8,742 nt of DNA from an uncultured Bacillota bacterium (GTDB taxonomy: Bacteria; Bacillota_I; Bacilli_A; Erysipelotrichales; Erysipelotrichaceae): assembly GCA_900321955.1 (NCBI GenBank), contig ONXX01000045.1, positions 1-8,742 on the forward strand. The letters run 5' to 3'. A program made the position numbers and the translations under genes. Below the pieces are notes generated by a model, which saw nothing but the letters and a program-made list of their open reading frames with translations, did not search any database and was not told the origin of the DNA. Positions within the stretch are counted from its first letter, which is position 1. Every line of letters starts with the position of its first letter. Positions 1 through 6,109 of this stretch are shown one piece after another.

Positions 1-22
1 AGAATAAGAGAACTTAGGTAGA

Positions 23-631
23 ATGAAATACGATATGAAAACAAGAAAACTGCTCAACATCTTTATGGCGATTGCCGTCTTATATGCCTGGGGTTCCATG
101 TTTCTGGGCCTGTCTCAGGAAGCTTTGGCAGCCAGAGGTCTTGCCTCCCTTCGCTACTTCACGATTCTTTCCAATCTCTTGGAAGCTTTTGCCTGCGTTG
201 TATGGCTGATCAACGGCAACGAGAAGATCAAGTATATTGCCGCGGTTTCCGTGTCGGTGACTTTTATTGTGGTCATGGTGTTCCTGGGCCCTTTGTTTGG
301 CTATGCGGCGATGTTTTATGGGGTGAGCTTCTGGCTTCATGGTGTCGTGCCGCTTTGTGCGATCTTTGAATTTCTTTTCTGCAACAGAACAAAGTTCAGT
401 CAGAAAGACAGCCTTCTGGCTGCCCTTCCGATGATGATCTATGGCTTATTCTATGTCGGCAACATTCTGATCAACGGGGTTGGTGAATGGCCGCACTCCA
501 ATGACTGGTATGGCTTCATGTCCTGGGGTTATCCAATCGGCTTTGCCATCTACTTCTTTATCAGTTTTGCGACCTGGGCCTTTGCGTTGTTTCTGAAAAA
601 GGCCAATGAAGCGATCACAAAAAGGATCTGA
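23..631 (+). CDS. Pr6Pr-family-like six-helix integral membrane protein
   Basis: A 202-residue, very hydrophobic protein with six predicted membrane segments, at about residues 10-30, 43-63, 70-91, 97-119, 130-150 and 166-191. The segment LRYFTILSNLL (43-53) and the FWLHGVVPL stretch (103-111), with an aromatic/His residue inside the membrane, resemble the Pr6Pr (FAR-17a/AIG1-like) membrane family. Its bacterial members have no firmly established function. An N-glycine-proline-poor loop at 151-165 is rich in Trp, His and Asn. The start is supported only by a weak AGG at 16-18 four bases upstream; a second in-frame ATG at 35 is equally possible and would remove four residues. The gene converges on the glycosyltransferase, so the two are not co-transcribed. 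Upstream context lies outside the window. Family call is by remembered motif resemblance, not a search. Confidence 0.75.
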   Translation: MKYDMKTRKLLNIFMAIAVLYAWGSMFLGLSQEALAARGLASLRYFTILSNLLEAFACVVWLINGNEKIKYIAAVSVSVTFIVVMVFLGPLFGYAAMFYGVSFWLHGVVPLCAIFEFLFCNRTKFSQKDSLLAALPMMIYGLFYVGNILINGVGEWPHSNDWYGFMSWGYPIGFAIYFFISFATWAFALFLKKANEAITKRI

Positions 632-644
632 GTGACTCAGATCC
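624..644 (-). terminator. Palindromic terminator shared by two convergent genes
   Basis: GGATCTGAG (624-632), a TGA loop and CTCAGATCC (636-644) form a perfect 9-bp stem with a 3-base loop. On the minus strand the stem is followed by TTTTTGTG (623 downwards), which is the classical intrinsic-terminator layout for the glycosyltransferase gene. On the plus strand no T-run follows, so termination of the membrane-protein gene here is less certain. The stem contains the stop codons of both genes (629-631 on plus, 637-639 on minus). Confidence 0.75.
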
Positions 645-1725
645 CGATGTTGTTTACGACGTAGTCGGCGATGAATTCGGCGCCGTTGTCGATTCCGTGT
701 CTGGTGATATTCTCCAGACATTTTTTTAATTTGTCGCTGTGGATGAAGTCGTTGAGTTCATCGTAGATCTGATTGGGATCTTCACAGACGATACCATAGC
801 CGTTGGCGAGAACGTACTTGTGATTGTTGTCTTCCTGGCCGTGGATGTGGCCGGTGATGACGATGGCCGTGCCGGAACGGACGGCTTCCACAATGACGTT
901 GGGGCCGGCTTTGGTTAAGATGACGTGGGCTTCGTTCATGAACTCATTCATGTTGGAGACAAAGCCGTGGATGCGGATGCGGTCATCAAGCTCACCGCGT
1001 TTTTTCATGGCGGAGAGGGTGTTGTAGAGTTTTTCATCCAGTCCGCAGATGAAGTCGATCGATACGTTCTGCAAGCGGGAGACTTCTTCGACGAAGCGGA
1101 TGTTTTTATGCAGGCTGGTCGAGGAATTGACCATCAGGATGCGTACCTTGTCATCGATCGTTTTCGGCGTGTCTCTGACGATGATGTCATCGCGTACCGG
1201 AAAACCGGAGACCAAAACCTTCTTGGGATCAAAGCCTTTGGCGATCAGATCATCGGCGACGGCCTGGGTCGGCACAAAGCTCATGTCGGCGTTCTTGTCC
1301 TGCCACACAGCAGGCGGATCGACTAAATCGATGATGCCGATATAGAAAGGGATATTGAGCTTGTAGCGGCGGATGATGTGGGAGATCGCCTTGGTGAACA
1401 TGCACTGAACGGAGATGATCAGATCCGGATCGTATTCCTTTATTTTCTTTAAAAGCTGTTTTCTTACCCGGTAGTACATCTGGGAGTGGACGACGAAAGG
1501 AAAATGTTCCGAACCTCTCTCCATCAGGTAGTAGGCATAAGGTGCCTTGGTGGTCAAAGGAATGTAGGAATTTTCCATGAACCTGCCCAGTCTGCCCATC
1601 AACGGGAAAACATCCAGCTGTCTGGTGTCATATCCGGCATCTTTCAGTTTTTTTTCGATCGCATTGGACGAAGAGCGGTGTCCCGATCCGGTTTTGATCG
1701 ATGTGAGTATAAGCACTTTCTTCAC
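637..1725 (-). CDS. UgtP/MGDG-synthase-like diacylglycerol glycosyltransferase (GT28)
   Basis: A 362-residue two-domain GT-B glycosyltransferase. The N-terminal MGDG-synthase-type domain (about residues 1-175) opens with a beta-strand and the glycine/His loop TGSGHRSSSNAI (12-23), which binds the lipid acceptor in UgtP and plant MGD1. The C-terminal GT28 domain (about 195-335) carries TKAGPNVIVEA (271-281) and GQEDNN (296-301), the expected nucleotide-sugar binding motifs. Family members transfer glucose or galactose from a UDP-sugar to diacylglycerol on the inner membrane face, giving the glycolipid that anchors lipoteichoic acid. The length is close to that of UgtP (about 380). The start is GTG at 1725; an in-frame stop lies upstream with no ATG, GTG or TTG in between, so this is the furthest start. 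No Shine-Dalgarno is visible. Divergent from the LTA synthase-like gene, which supports a shared role. Exact sugar and number of transfers are not determined. Confidence 0.85.
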   Translation of the reverse strand: MKKVLILTSIKTGSGHRSSSNAIEKKLKDAGYDTRQLDVFPLMGRLGRFMENSYIPLTTKAPYAYYLMERGSEHFPFVVHSQMYYRVRKQLLKKIKEYDPDLIISVQCMFTKAISHIIRRYKLNIPFYIGIIDLVDPPAVWQDKNADMSFVPTQAVADDLIAKGFDPKKVLVSGFPVRDDIIVRDTPKTIDDKVRILMVNSSTSLHKNIRFVEEVSRLQNVSIDFICGLDEKLYNTLSAMKKRGELDDRIRIHGFVSNMNEFMNEAHVILTKAGPNVIVEAVRSGTAIVITGHIHGQEDNNHKYVLANGYGIVCEDPNQIYDELNDFIHSDKLKKCLENITRHGIDNGAEFIADYVVNNIGI

Positions 1726-1732
1726 GTTATTT

Positions 1733-1738
1733 ATTATA
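1733..1738 (-). promoter_or_regulatory. Perfect -10 box (TATAAT) seven bases before the glycosyltransferase start
   Basis: TATAAT lies on the minus strand seven bases upstream of the GTG start at 1725. Transcription from it would begin within one or two bases of the start codon, giving an almost leaderless mRNA. That agrees with the absence of a Shine-Dalgarno sequence. The -35 region is poor (AGAAAT at 17-bp spacing), so this promoter is tentative. Confidence 0.4.
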
Positions 1739-1816
1739 CATGATGAATTGTATGAATTTCTGAAGCCTTTCTTAAGATGTATTTAATTAGCTTTTAAAGC
1801 ATCTTTTCCAATAAAG

Positions 1817-1825
1817 TGTTATCCT
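1817..1825 (+). promoter_or_regulatory. Candidate extended -10 element for the LTA synthase-like gene
   Basis: TGTTATCCT matches an extended -10 (TGn followed by a 4/6 hexamer). No convincing -35 is present, which an extended -10 can tolerate. Transcription would begin near 1832, so an ATG at 1831 would not be usable while the GTG at 1903 would get a leader of about 70 bases. Confidence 0.3.
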
Positions 1826-1888
1826 AGATTATGTGTGTTTTGAAAAACATTACAAAAAACATTTCGTCATTTTTCAATAAAGATGACA

Positions 1889-1896
1889 GAAAGAGG
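1889..1896 (+). promoter_or_regulatory. Ribosome binding site that decides the start of the LTA synthase-like gene
   Basis: GAAAGAGG sits six bases before the GTG at 1903. The alternative ATG at 1831 in the same frame has no purine-rich ribosome binding site, and the 24 codons between the two are markedly richer in A/T than the rest of the gene. Confidence 0.55.
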
Positions 1897-1902
1897 CATA
1901 AA

Positions 1903-3996
1903 GTGAGAAATCTGAAGAAAGAAGAAATAAATACATATCTCAAAAGGATGGCAGCCTTCCTGCTGGTCCTGTTGTATTATGAATTGCTGCTCTATTACCA
2001 GTTACATGGAACACTCAATACGATGTCGGTCTACAACATCCTCTTCCTGGTGCCGATCGCTGCCTTACTGGCGGCGTTGACGGGCTGGTTCAGGAAACGG
2101 GAGCGGATGAATGACCTGCTCAGCTTATTGATCCTGTTTACCCTGTCGCTGTTCTACCTGGTCGATCTGATCTACTACAAGACCTTCGGTTCTCTGCTGT
2201 CGGTATCAATGTTAGGCGGCGGGGAAGATGCGATCACCAACTTCGGCTGGTCATTAAAGGCGACTTTGAAGGAGAACATCAATACCATCCTCTTGTTTGA
2301 AGTGCCGGTTTTGATCAAGGCATTCCTGATGATGCGGGGAAAGAAAGAAGGGGCGTACAGACCGTCTTTACACATGACGGGTGCGCTTATGGCGGCAGCC
2401 TTATGGGCATTGATCGTCGTGTCTTTGCCTTTAAGCGGTATCGCCGATCACAGTGCCTATGGCGCTTACCACAGCCGCTTTGTCGATACCGATACGGCAT
2501 CGGGCAAGCTGGGCGTTTTGCCAAACTTCCTGGTGGAACTTCGCTATGCGGTCCTTGGTGGCAACAAGAATTCCGAAGCCCTGCAGGAGACAGAAAACGT
2601 GGTGATCGAAGAAGAAAAGGAAGAAGTCAGCGAGAAGGTCTTACACTTCAACGGCTATGAGGACATGAATCTTTCTCTGATGGCCAAGGACAGTGAAGAT
2701 CAGGAAGTCAGCGAACTTCTGGCGTATCTGGATAAGCAGCCGATGAGCGTGCGCAACGAATATACCGGCATCTTCAAAGATTACAATCTGATCTACATCT
2801 GTGCCGAATCCTTCTCGAATCTGGCCATCGATGAAAAGGTCACACCGACCTTGTACAAGCTTGCGAATAACGGCATTGTTTTAAAGAATTACTACAACTC
2901 TTTCCGCAACGTCACGACAAACGGCGAATACGCCATCCTGACCGGTCTTTGGCCGGATGTCGCCAGACAGAATACCAATATGGGCAACGTGACCGGCACG
3001 ATGGGCCGTTCCATCCATAAGGATATGTCTGTTGCCTTAGGCAACATGTTTGAAATCTCGGAAGGTGTCAAGGCAAGGGCTTATCACAATTATCTGGGCT
3101 ATTACTATGGCCGCAATCAGACATTGCCGAACATGGGCTTTGACTGCCAGTTTATGAATGACGGCATGAAGTTCACGACGGCCTGGCCTTCTTCCGATCT
3201 GGAGATGATGGAACAGTCGATCGATGACTACATCAATGACGAGCGTTTCTGCACCTATTACATGACTTTCTCGGGACATGGCAATTACACCACCGACAAC
3301 GTCATGGTATCCCGCAATATCAAAACAGTGAAGGGCTTGCTGGAAGAACATCTGCCGACCAGTGCCGAGGGCTATCTTTCCGCCAACTATGAACTGGAAA
3401 AGGCAATGACTTATCTCTTGGAACGTCTGGAAGAGGCAGGCAAGCTCGACAATACGGTCATCGTCCTGGCGGGGGATCACTACCCGTACTATCTGACCGA
3501 TGCCGGCTATGAAGCGTTAAAGGGCGAAAAGGGAGATGATTTTGAATCCTTCCATTCCACCTGCATCATCTACAATGCCGGCTTAAAGGAAAAGATCGAA
3601 GTCGATACGCCTTGCTGCAACGTGGACATCTTGCCGACGGTCTACAACCTCTTTGGCATCCGTTATGATTCCCGTCTTTATGCCGGAACGGATGTCTTTG
3701 GCAACGGTCTTCATATCGCCCAGCTTTACAACAAGAATTTCATCACCGAGAATGTGAAGTACAATTTCGGAAGCGGCGAAGTGACCTGGCTCATCGATAC
3801 GTCAAAATACAGTGAAACGCTTTTGGACAATTATCTGTCCAATGCGATCAACACGGTCAAGAACCGCTACGCCTATTCGATCGGCGTGGAAGATACCGAT
3901 CTGTTCGCCTGCATCTTTGAAAATTACGATGTGGAAGCGGCACTACGGGCGGAACGTGCCGATACGATGAAGGTAGAGGTCAGCAGCGAAGAGTAA
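1903..3996 (+). CDS. LTA synthase-family membrane phosphoglycerol transferase (sulfatase fold)
   Basis: With the GTG start this is a 697-residue protein; from ATG 1831 it would be 721. Five predicted helices (about 16-34, 42-62, 71-92, 126-144, 158-180) precede a long extracellular alkaline-phosphatase/sulfatase domain, the LtaS layout. Expected metal and catalytic positions are visible: Glu302 in CAESFSN, the Thr338-Thr339 pair in VTTNGEYA, Arg404 in YGRNQT, His459 in SGHGNY and Asp525-His526 in AGDHYPY. The family moves glycerol phosphate from phosphatidylglycerol onto a glycolipid or growing polymer outside the membrane. The region around the catalytic Thr differs from the GKTSDSE seen in staphylococcal LtaS, so a related product such as a primer or modified polymer is possible. 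The GTG start has a Shine-Dalgarno; ATG 1831 does not. The acidic stretch at about 232-244 (EEEKEEVSE) links membrane and catalytic parts. Monocistronic, ended by a terminator. Confidence 0.88.
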   Translation: MRNLKKEEINTYLKRMAAFLLVLLYYELLLYYQLHGTLNTMSVYNILFLVPIAALLAALTGWFRKRERMNDLLSLLILFTLSLFYLVDLIYYKTFGSLLSVSMLGGGEDAITNFGWSLKATLKENINTILLFEVPVLIKAFLMMRGKKEGAYRPSLHMTGALMAAALWALIVVSLPLSGIADHSAYGAYHSRFVDTDTASGKLGVLPNFLVELRYAVLGGNKNSEALQETENVVIEEEKEEVSEKVLHFNGYEDMNLSLMAKDSEDQEVSELLAYLDKQPMSVRNEYTGIFKDYNLIYICAESFSNLAIDEKVTPTLYKLANNGIVLKNYYNSFRNVTTNGEYAILTGLWPDVARQNTNMGNVTGTMGRSIHKDMSVALGNMFEISEGVKARAYHNYLGYYYGRNQTLPNMGFDCQFMNDGMKFTTAWPSSDLEMMEQSIDDYINDERFCTYYMTFSGHGNYTTDNVMVSRNIKTVKGLLEEHLPTSAEGYLSANYELEKAMTYLLERLEEAGKLDNTVIVLAGDHYPYYLTDAGYEALKGEKGDDFESFHSTCIIYNAGLKEKIEVDTPCCNVDILPTVYNLFGIRYDSRLYAGTDVFGNGLHIAQLYNKNFITENVKYNFGSGEVTWLIDTSKYSETLLDNYLSNAINTVKNRYAYSIGVEDTDLFACIFENYDVEAALRAERADTMKVEVSSEE

Positions 3997-3999
3997 AAG

Positions 4000-4031
4000 A
4001 AAAGAAGAGGACTTGTGTGTTCTCTTCTTTT
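4000..4031. terminator. Bidirectional Rho-independent terminator
   Basis: AAAAGAAGAG (4000-4009) pairs perfectly with CTCTTCTTTT (4022-4031), and one A-T and one G-T pair can extend the stem inward to leave an eight-base loop. The A-run on one side and the T-run on the other mean the structure can work on both strands. It lies between the convergent LTA synthase-like and NERD-like genes, 3 bp after one stop and 11 bp after the other. Confidence 0.8.
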
Positions 4032-4042
4032 GAAATATTGTC

Positions 4043-4714
4043 TTATTTGTGATCGATCTTGCCGCCGAGCTTTTCAAACAGGGCATCGATTTCCGCTTCG
4101 TTGAGGCCATAGCCGCAGTCACTGGCTTTGACCGTTTCTTCGATCTTGGAATAAGGAATGATCCTGAAGGCGGATTTCACATCACTGATATCACAGGAAT
4201 CGTTGACGGCGATGGCACTGTCAACTTTTTTATTTTCGCTGACCTGGGCCAGATGTTTCAGGTACTCTTTCAGATAAGGACCCGGATTTTCGATCTTGTA
4301 GCGCTTCTCTTTGCCGTCTTCATTCCTGGAAACATACCAGCTTCCCTGATCGGAACCGCTGAGCTTGCCACTGGTGTTGATGTAGGCCAGAGACAGAAGC
4401 CCCTTGCCATGGATCAGTGTCACGATTTGCGCACACAGCTTTCCTTCCTTGTCGGTCAGGTTGGCGTAGACCAGGCGGTGGTAGCCGACCAGTTTTTTCA
4501 TCAGACCGGATTTGGATGGATCCATGAAGACATTCATCTTGTAGAAGTAATCGACCAGATAGTTTTCATAGAGGTGGGGATAGATCGAACGTTTGTAGCG
4601 CGGATAGGCTAGGCCGGCGCGGAACAGAAAGATCAGAAACATGAAGGCAACGATTACTAAGAAGAAGGAATCGGTCCGATTGGTTTCAAGAGCCTGGGCA
4701 AGCAGATAGGTCAT
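4043..4714 (-). CDS. Membrane-anchored NERD-like protein lacking the nuclease residues
   Basis: A 223-residue protein. One N-terminal membrane helix (about 16-36) is followed by a cytoplasmic domain that resembles the NERD (nuclease-related) fold: YHRLVYANL then QIVTLIHGKGLLSL (96-109), NTSGKLSGSDQGSWYV (113-128) and ENPGPYLKEYLKHL (142-155), matching in order the usual iDhi/GifviEvKnysG/W/NP-Q pattern. At the three positions where an active PD-(D/E)xK core would have Asp, Glu and Lys, this protein has Val98, Ala110 and Ile112, so DNA cleavage is not expected. A short charged helix (about 203-223) follows. The start at 4714 is chosen because AAAGGAGT lies seven bases upstream; extending to the ATG at 4771 would run through a terminator. 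It follows the alcohol dehydrogenase but appears to have its own promoter. The family call is by eye and moderate; the real role is unknown. Confidence 0.6.
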   Translation of the reverse strand: MTYLLAQALETNRTDSFFLVIVAFMFLIFLFRAGLAYPRYKRSIYPHLYENYLVDYFYKMNVFMDPSKSGLMKKLVGYHRLVYANLTDKEGKLCAQIVTLIHGKGLLSLAYINTSGKLSGSDQGSWYVSRNEDGKEKRYKIENPGPYLKEYLKHLAQVSENKKVDSAIAVNDSCDISDVKSAFRIIPYSKIEETVKASDCGYGLNEAEIDALFEKLGGKIDHK

Positions 4715-4742
4715 AGAGGCACTCCTTTGATTTACAGTCACT

Positions 4743-4771
4743 ATTATAAGAAAAAAGGGACAAAGAGTCAT
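4743..4771 (-). promoter_or_regulatory. Promoter of the NERD-like gene, embedded in a terminator
   Basis: On the minus strand ATGACT (4771-4766, four of six -35 bases) is separated by exactly 17 bases from a perfect TATAAT (4748-4743). Transcription would begin near 4736, giving a leader of about 22 bases that includes the Shine-Dalgarno at 4728-4721. The -35 covers the loop of the dehydrogenase terminator and the T-run forms the spacer. Confidence 0.55.
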
Positions 4772-4779
4772 TCTTTGTC
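4751..4779 (-). terminator. Terminator of the alcohol dehydrogenase gene
   Basis: On the minus strand GACAAAGA (4779-4772), loop ATGAC and TCTTTGTC (4766-4759) form a perfect 8-bp stem followed by CCTTTTTT (4758-4751). The stem begins inside the dehydrogenase stop codon, so termination is immediate. Confidence 0.75.
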
Positions 4780-5929
4780 ACCTGTAGATCTTTCTGTAGA
4801 GTTCTTCGATGTCTTCCTTGCTTGGCTGGCGAAGGGTGTTGGACGGTGAACCGGAGGCCAAAGCATCACTTGCCATCTTTTCAATGTTGGCAAAGTAGAC
4901 TTCCCTGTCGATGCCGTATTCCGACATCGAAGGAACGTTGAGTCTGGCCAGAAGGTCCTTGAGATGGTCTAAAAAGATCTTGCCGGCTTTGCGGTCGTCT
5001 GTTTCATCCGTCAGGGAAAGGTAGCGGGCGATTTTGGCAAAGCGGTCATAGGCACCTTCATAGGCAAAGTTCATGCATTCTTCCAGAAGCATCGCATTGG
5101 AAAGACCGTGCGGGACATGAAAGAGAGCACCCATAGGTCTGGACATGCCGTGAACGATGGTCACCGAAGAATTGTTGAAGGAGATGCCGGCTTCTAAAGC
5201 AGCCAGCGACATCTGCACACGGGCAGGGATATTGTTTCCGTCATTGTAGCAGGCTTCCAGGTTTTCAAAGATCCGTTTGATCGCCGATAAGGCAAAGGTG
5301 TCAGAGAGCGGCTGGGCTTTGCGGGAGGTGTAGGATTCCACCGCATGGCACAGGGCATCGATGCCGGTATGAGAGGTCACGGATTTCGGTGCACTCTTGG
5401 AGAAGATCGGATCGATGATTGCCAGATCCGGCAGAAGACATGGTCCGGTCAATAACATCTTGACCTTGGAAGCTGTATCGTTGATGATCGTGAATTTGGT
5501 AGCTTCCGATCCTGTGCCGGCCGTAGTAGGAATGGCGACAAGCGGCGGACGCTTGATGTCGATGATCTTTCCCATGTAGGAAGATAGTGGGACATCGTCG
5601 TTCAAGAGGATGGCGATCGCTTTGGCGGTATCGATCGGGGAACCGCCGCCTAAGGCGATCAGGTGGTCACAATGATTTTCTTGATACACAGCTGCGCCTT
5701 CTTTGACGATGAGGTCATCGGGTTCGTAGTTGACCTTCGGGAAAATGAAATAGGATGTGCCGTTTTTCTTGAGCACGTCTTCCAGGAATGCAACGTTGCC
5801 GAGTTTAACCATCGTTTCATCGGTGACGATGAAGGCTTTCTGGCCAAGCTTTTGAAGTTCGCTTGCGGCAGCGCTAAGCGAATCGCTTCCGGAGATGATC
5901 ATCCTGGGAGTTAAGAAGGAATTTGCCAT
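4778..5929 (-). CDS. Iron-containing (group III) alcohol dehydrogenase
   Basis: A 383-residue cytoplasmic NAD(P)-dependent oxidoreductase of the usual family length. The N-terminal half binds the dinucleotide: ALGGGSPIDTAKA (92-104) and PTTAGTGSEAT (134-144). The C-terminal helical half holds the metal site, with all four expected ligands: Asp191 and His195 in GIDALCHAVES, His260 in IVHGMSRPMG and His274 in VPHGLSNA. The family interconverts small alcohols and aldehydes (ethanol, 1,2- or 1,3-propanediol, lactaldehyde, butanol); the sequence does not settle which. GAAAGGA (5946-5940) lies ten bases before the ATG. It is divergent from a DeoR-type regulator, so its substrate may arise from a sugar or polyol controlled by that regulator. 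It ends in its own terminator, 63 bp before the NERD-like gene. Confidence 0.93.
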   Translation of the reverse strand: MANSFLTPRMIISGSDSLSAAASELQKLGQKAFIVTDETMVKLGNVAFLEDVLKKNGTSYFIFPKVNYEPDDLIVKEGAAVYQENHCDHLIALGGGSPIDTAKAIAILLNDDVPLSSYMGKIIDIKRPPLVAIPTTAGTGSEATKFTIINDTASKVKMLLTGPCLLPDLAIIDPIFSKSAPKSVTSHTGIDALCHAVESYTSRKAQPLSDTFALSAIKRIFENLEACYNDGNNIPARVQMSLAALEAGISFNNSSVTIVHGMSRPMGALFHVPHGLSNAMLLEECMNFAYEGAYDRFAKIARYLSLTDETDDRKAGKIFLDHLKDLLARLNVPSMSEYGIDREVYFANIEKMASDALASGSPSNTLRQPSKEDIEELYRKIYR

Positions 5930-5953
5930 AATTTTTATGTCCTTTCGTTTGTT

Positions 5954-5965
5954 GTCTTATAAGAC
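5954..5965. repeat. Perfect 12-bp palindrome in the dehydrogenase leader
   Basis: GTCTTATAAGAC is self-complementary and lies 25-36 bp upstream of the dehydrogenase start, inside the predicted untranslated leader. It could be an operator. It is too short and AT-rich to be a strong RNA hairpin. Confidence 0.4.
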
Positions 5966-5993
5966 CATTTATAATGAACAGTTTTTGTATAAG

Positions 5994-6023
5994 TTTATAG
6001 AAAATCGGTACAGAATAAGTCAA
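5994..6023 (-). promoter_or_regulatory. Promoter of the alcohol dehydrogenase gene
   Basis: On the minus strand TTGACT (6023-6018, five of six -35 bases) and TATAAA (5999-5994, five of six -10 bases) are 18 bases apart. Predicted transcription begins near 5987, giving a leader of about 58 bases with the Shine-Dalgarno and the 12-bp palindrome. Confidence 0.55.
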
Positions 6024-6050
6024 AAATGACATACTTGATCTTTTTTTGAC
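6019..6050. repeat. Inverted repeat carrying the -35 elements of divergent promoters
   Basis: GTCAAAAA (6019-6026) and TTTTTGAC (6043-6050) are perfect inverted copies with a 16-bp centre. A smaller repeat, GTCA-AAAA-TGAC (6019-6030), lies inside it. The left arm contains the dehydrogenase -35 on the minus strand and the right arm contains a TTGACC that could serve the regulator gene, so the symmetry may reflect back-to-back promoters, a repressor operator, or both. Confidence 0.45.
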
Positions 6051-6055
6051 CAATT

Positions 6056-6099
6056 TCCCTGATCATGTTCTGATAGATTTACTATAATGAAATCAGGGA
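6056..6099. promoter_or_regulatory. Candidate operator dyad flanking the -10 box of the deoR-type gene
   Basis: TCCCTGAT (6056-6063) and ATCAGGGA (6092-6099) are perfect 8-bp inverted copies with centres 36 bp apart. Between them is a perfect -10 box, TATAAT (6083-6088), for the regulator gene. The right copy overlaps the Shine-Dalgarno AGGGAGA (6095-6101). Because the left copy lies upstream of the expected transcript start, this is more likely a DNA-level operator than an RNA hairpin. Autorepression by the DeoR-type protein is an inference. Confidence 0.4.
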
Positions 6100-6109
6100 G
6101 AACCAGAAT

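Noticed and set aside
925..1326. 133-codon plus-strand open frame opposite the glycosyltransferase gene
   Set aside because: It is antisense to a gene with clear family motifs, has no ribosome binding site, and its product (Asp/Val/Phe/His-rich) is typical of shadow translation.
1774..1805. AAGATG ... CATCTT repeat with an inner GCTTTTAAAGC in the divergent spacer, as a riboswitch or RNA hairpin
   Set aside because: It lies upstream of the likely transcription start on the plus strand, has a short AT-rich stem, and matches no known leader RNA.
4049..4612. 187-codon plus-strand open frame opposite the NERD-like gene
   Set aside because: The minus-strand frame has a strong ribosome binding site, its own promoter and a membrane helix. 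The antisense product has the low-complexity D/V/F/I composition of shadow frames.
4715..4771. Extension of the NERD-like protein to an upstream ATG at 4771
   Set aside because: The extra 19 codons lie inside the dehydrogenase terminator and the promoter; the ATG at 4714 has an ideal ribosome binding site.
6041..6047. Seven-T run as a plus-strand terminator
   Set aside because: No GC-rich stem precedes it and no plus-strand gene ends nearby; it is part of the promoter-region inverted repeat.
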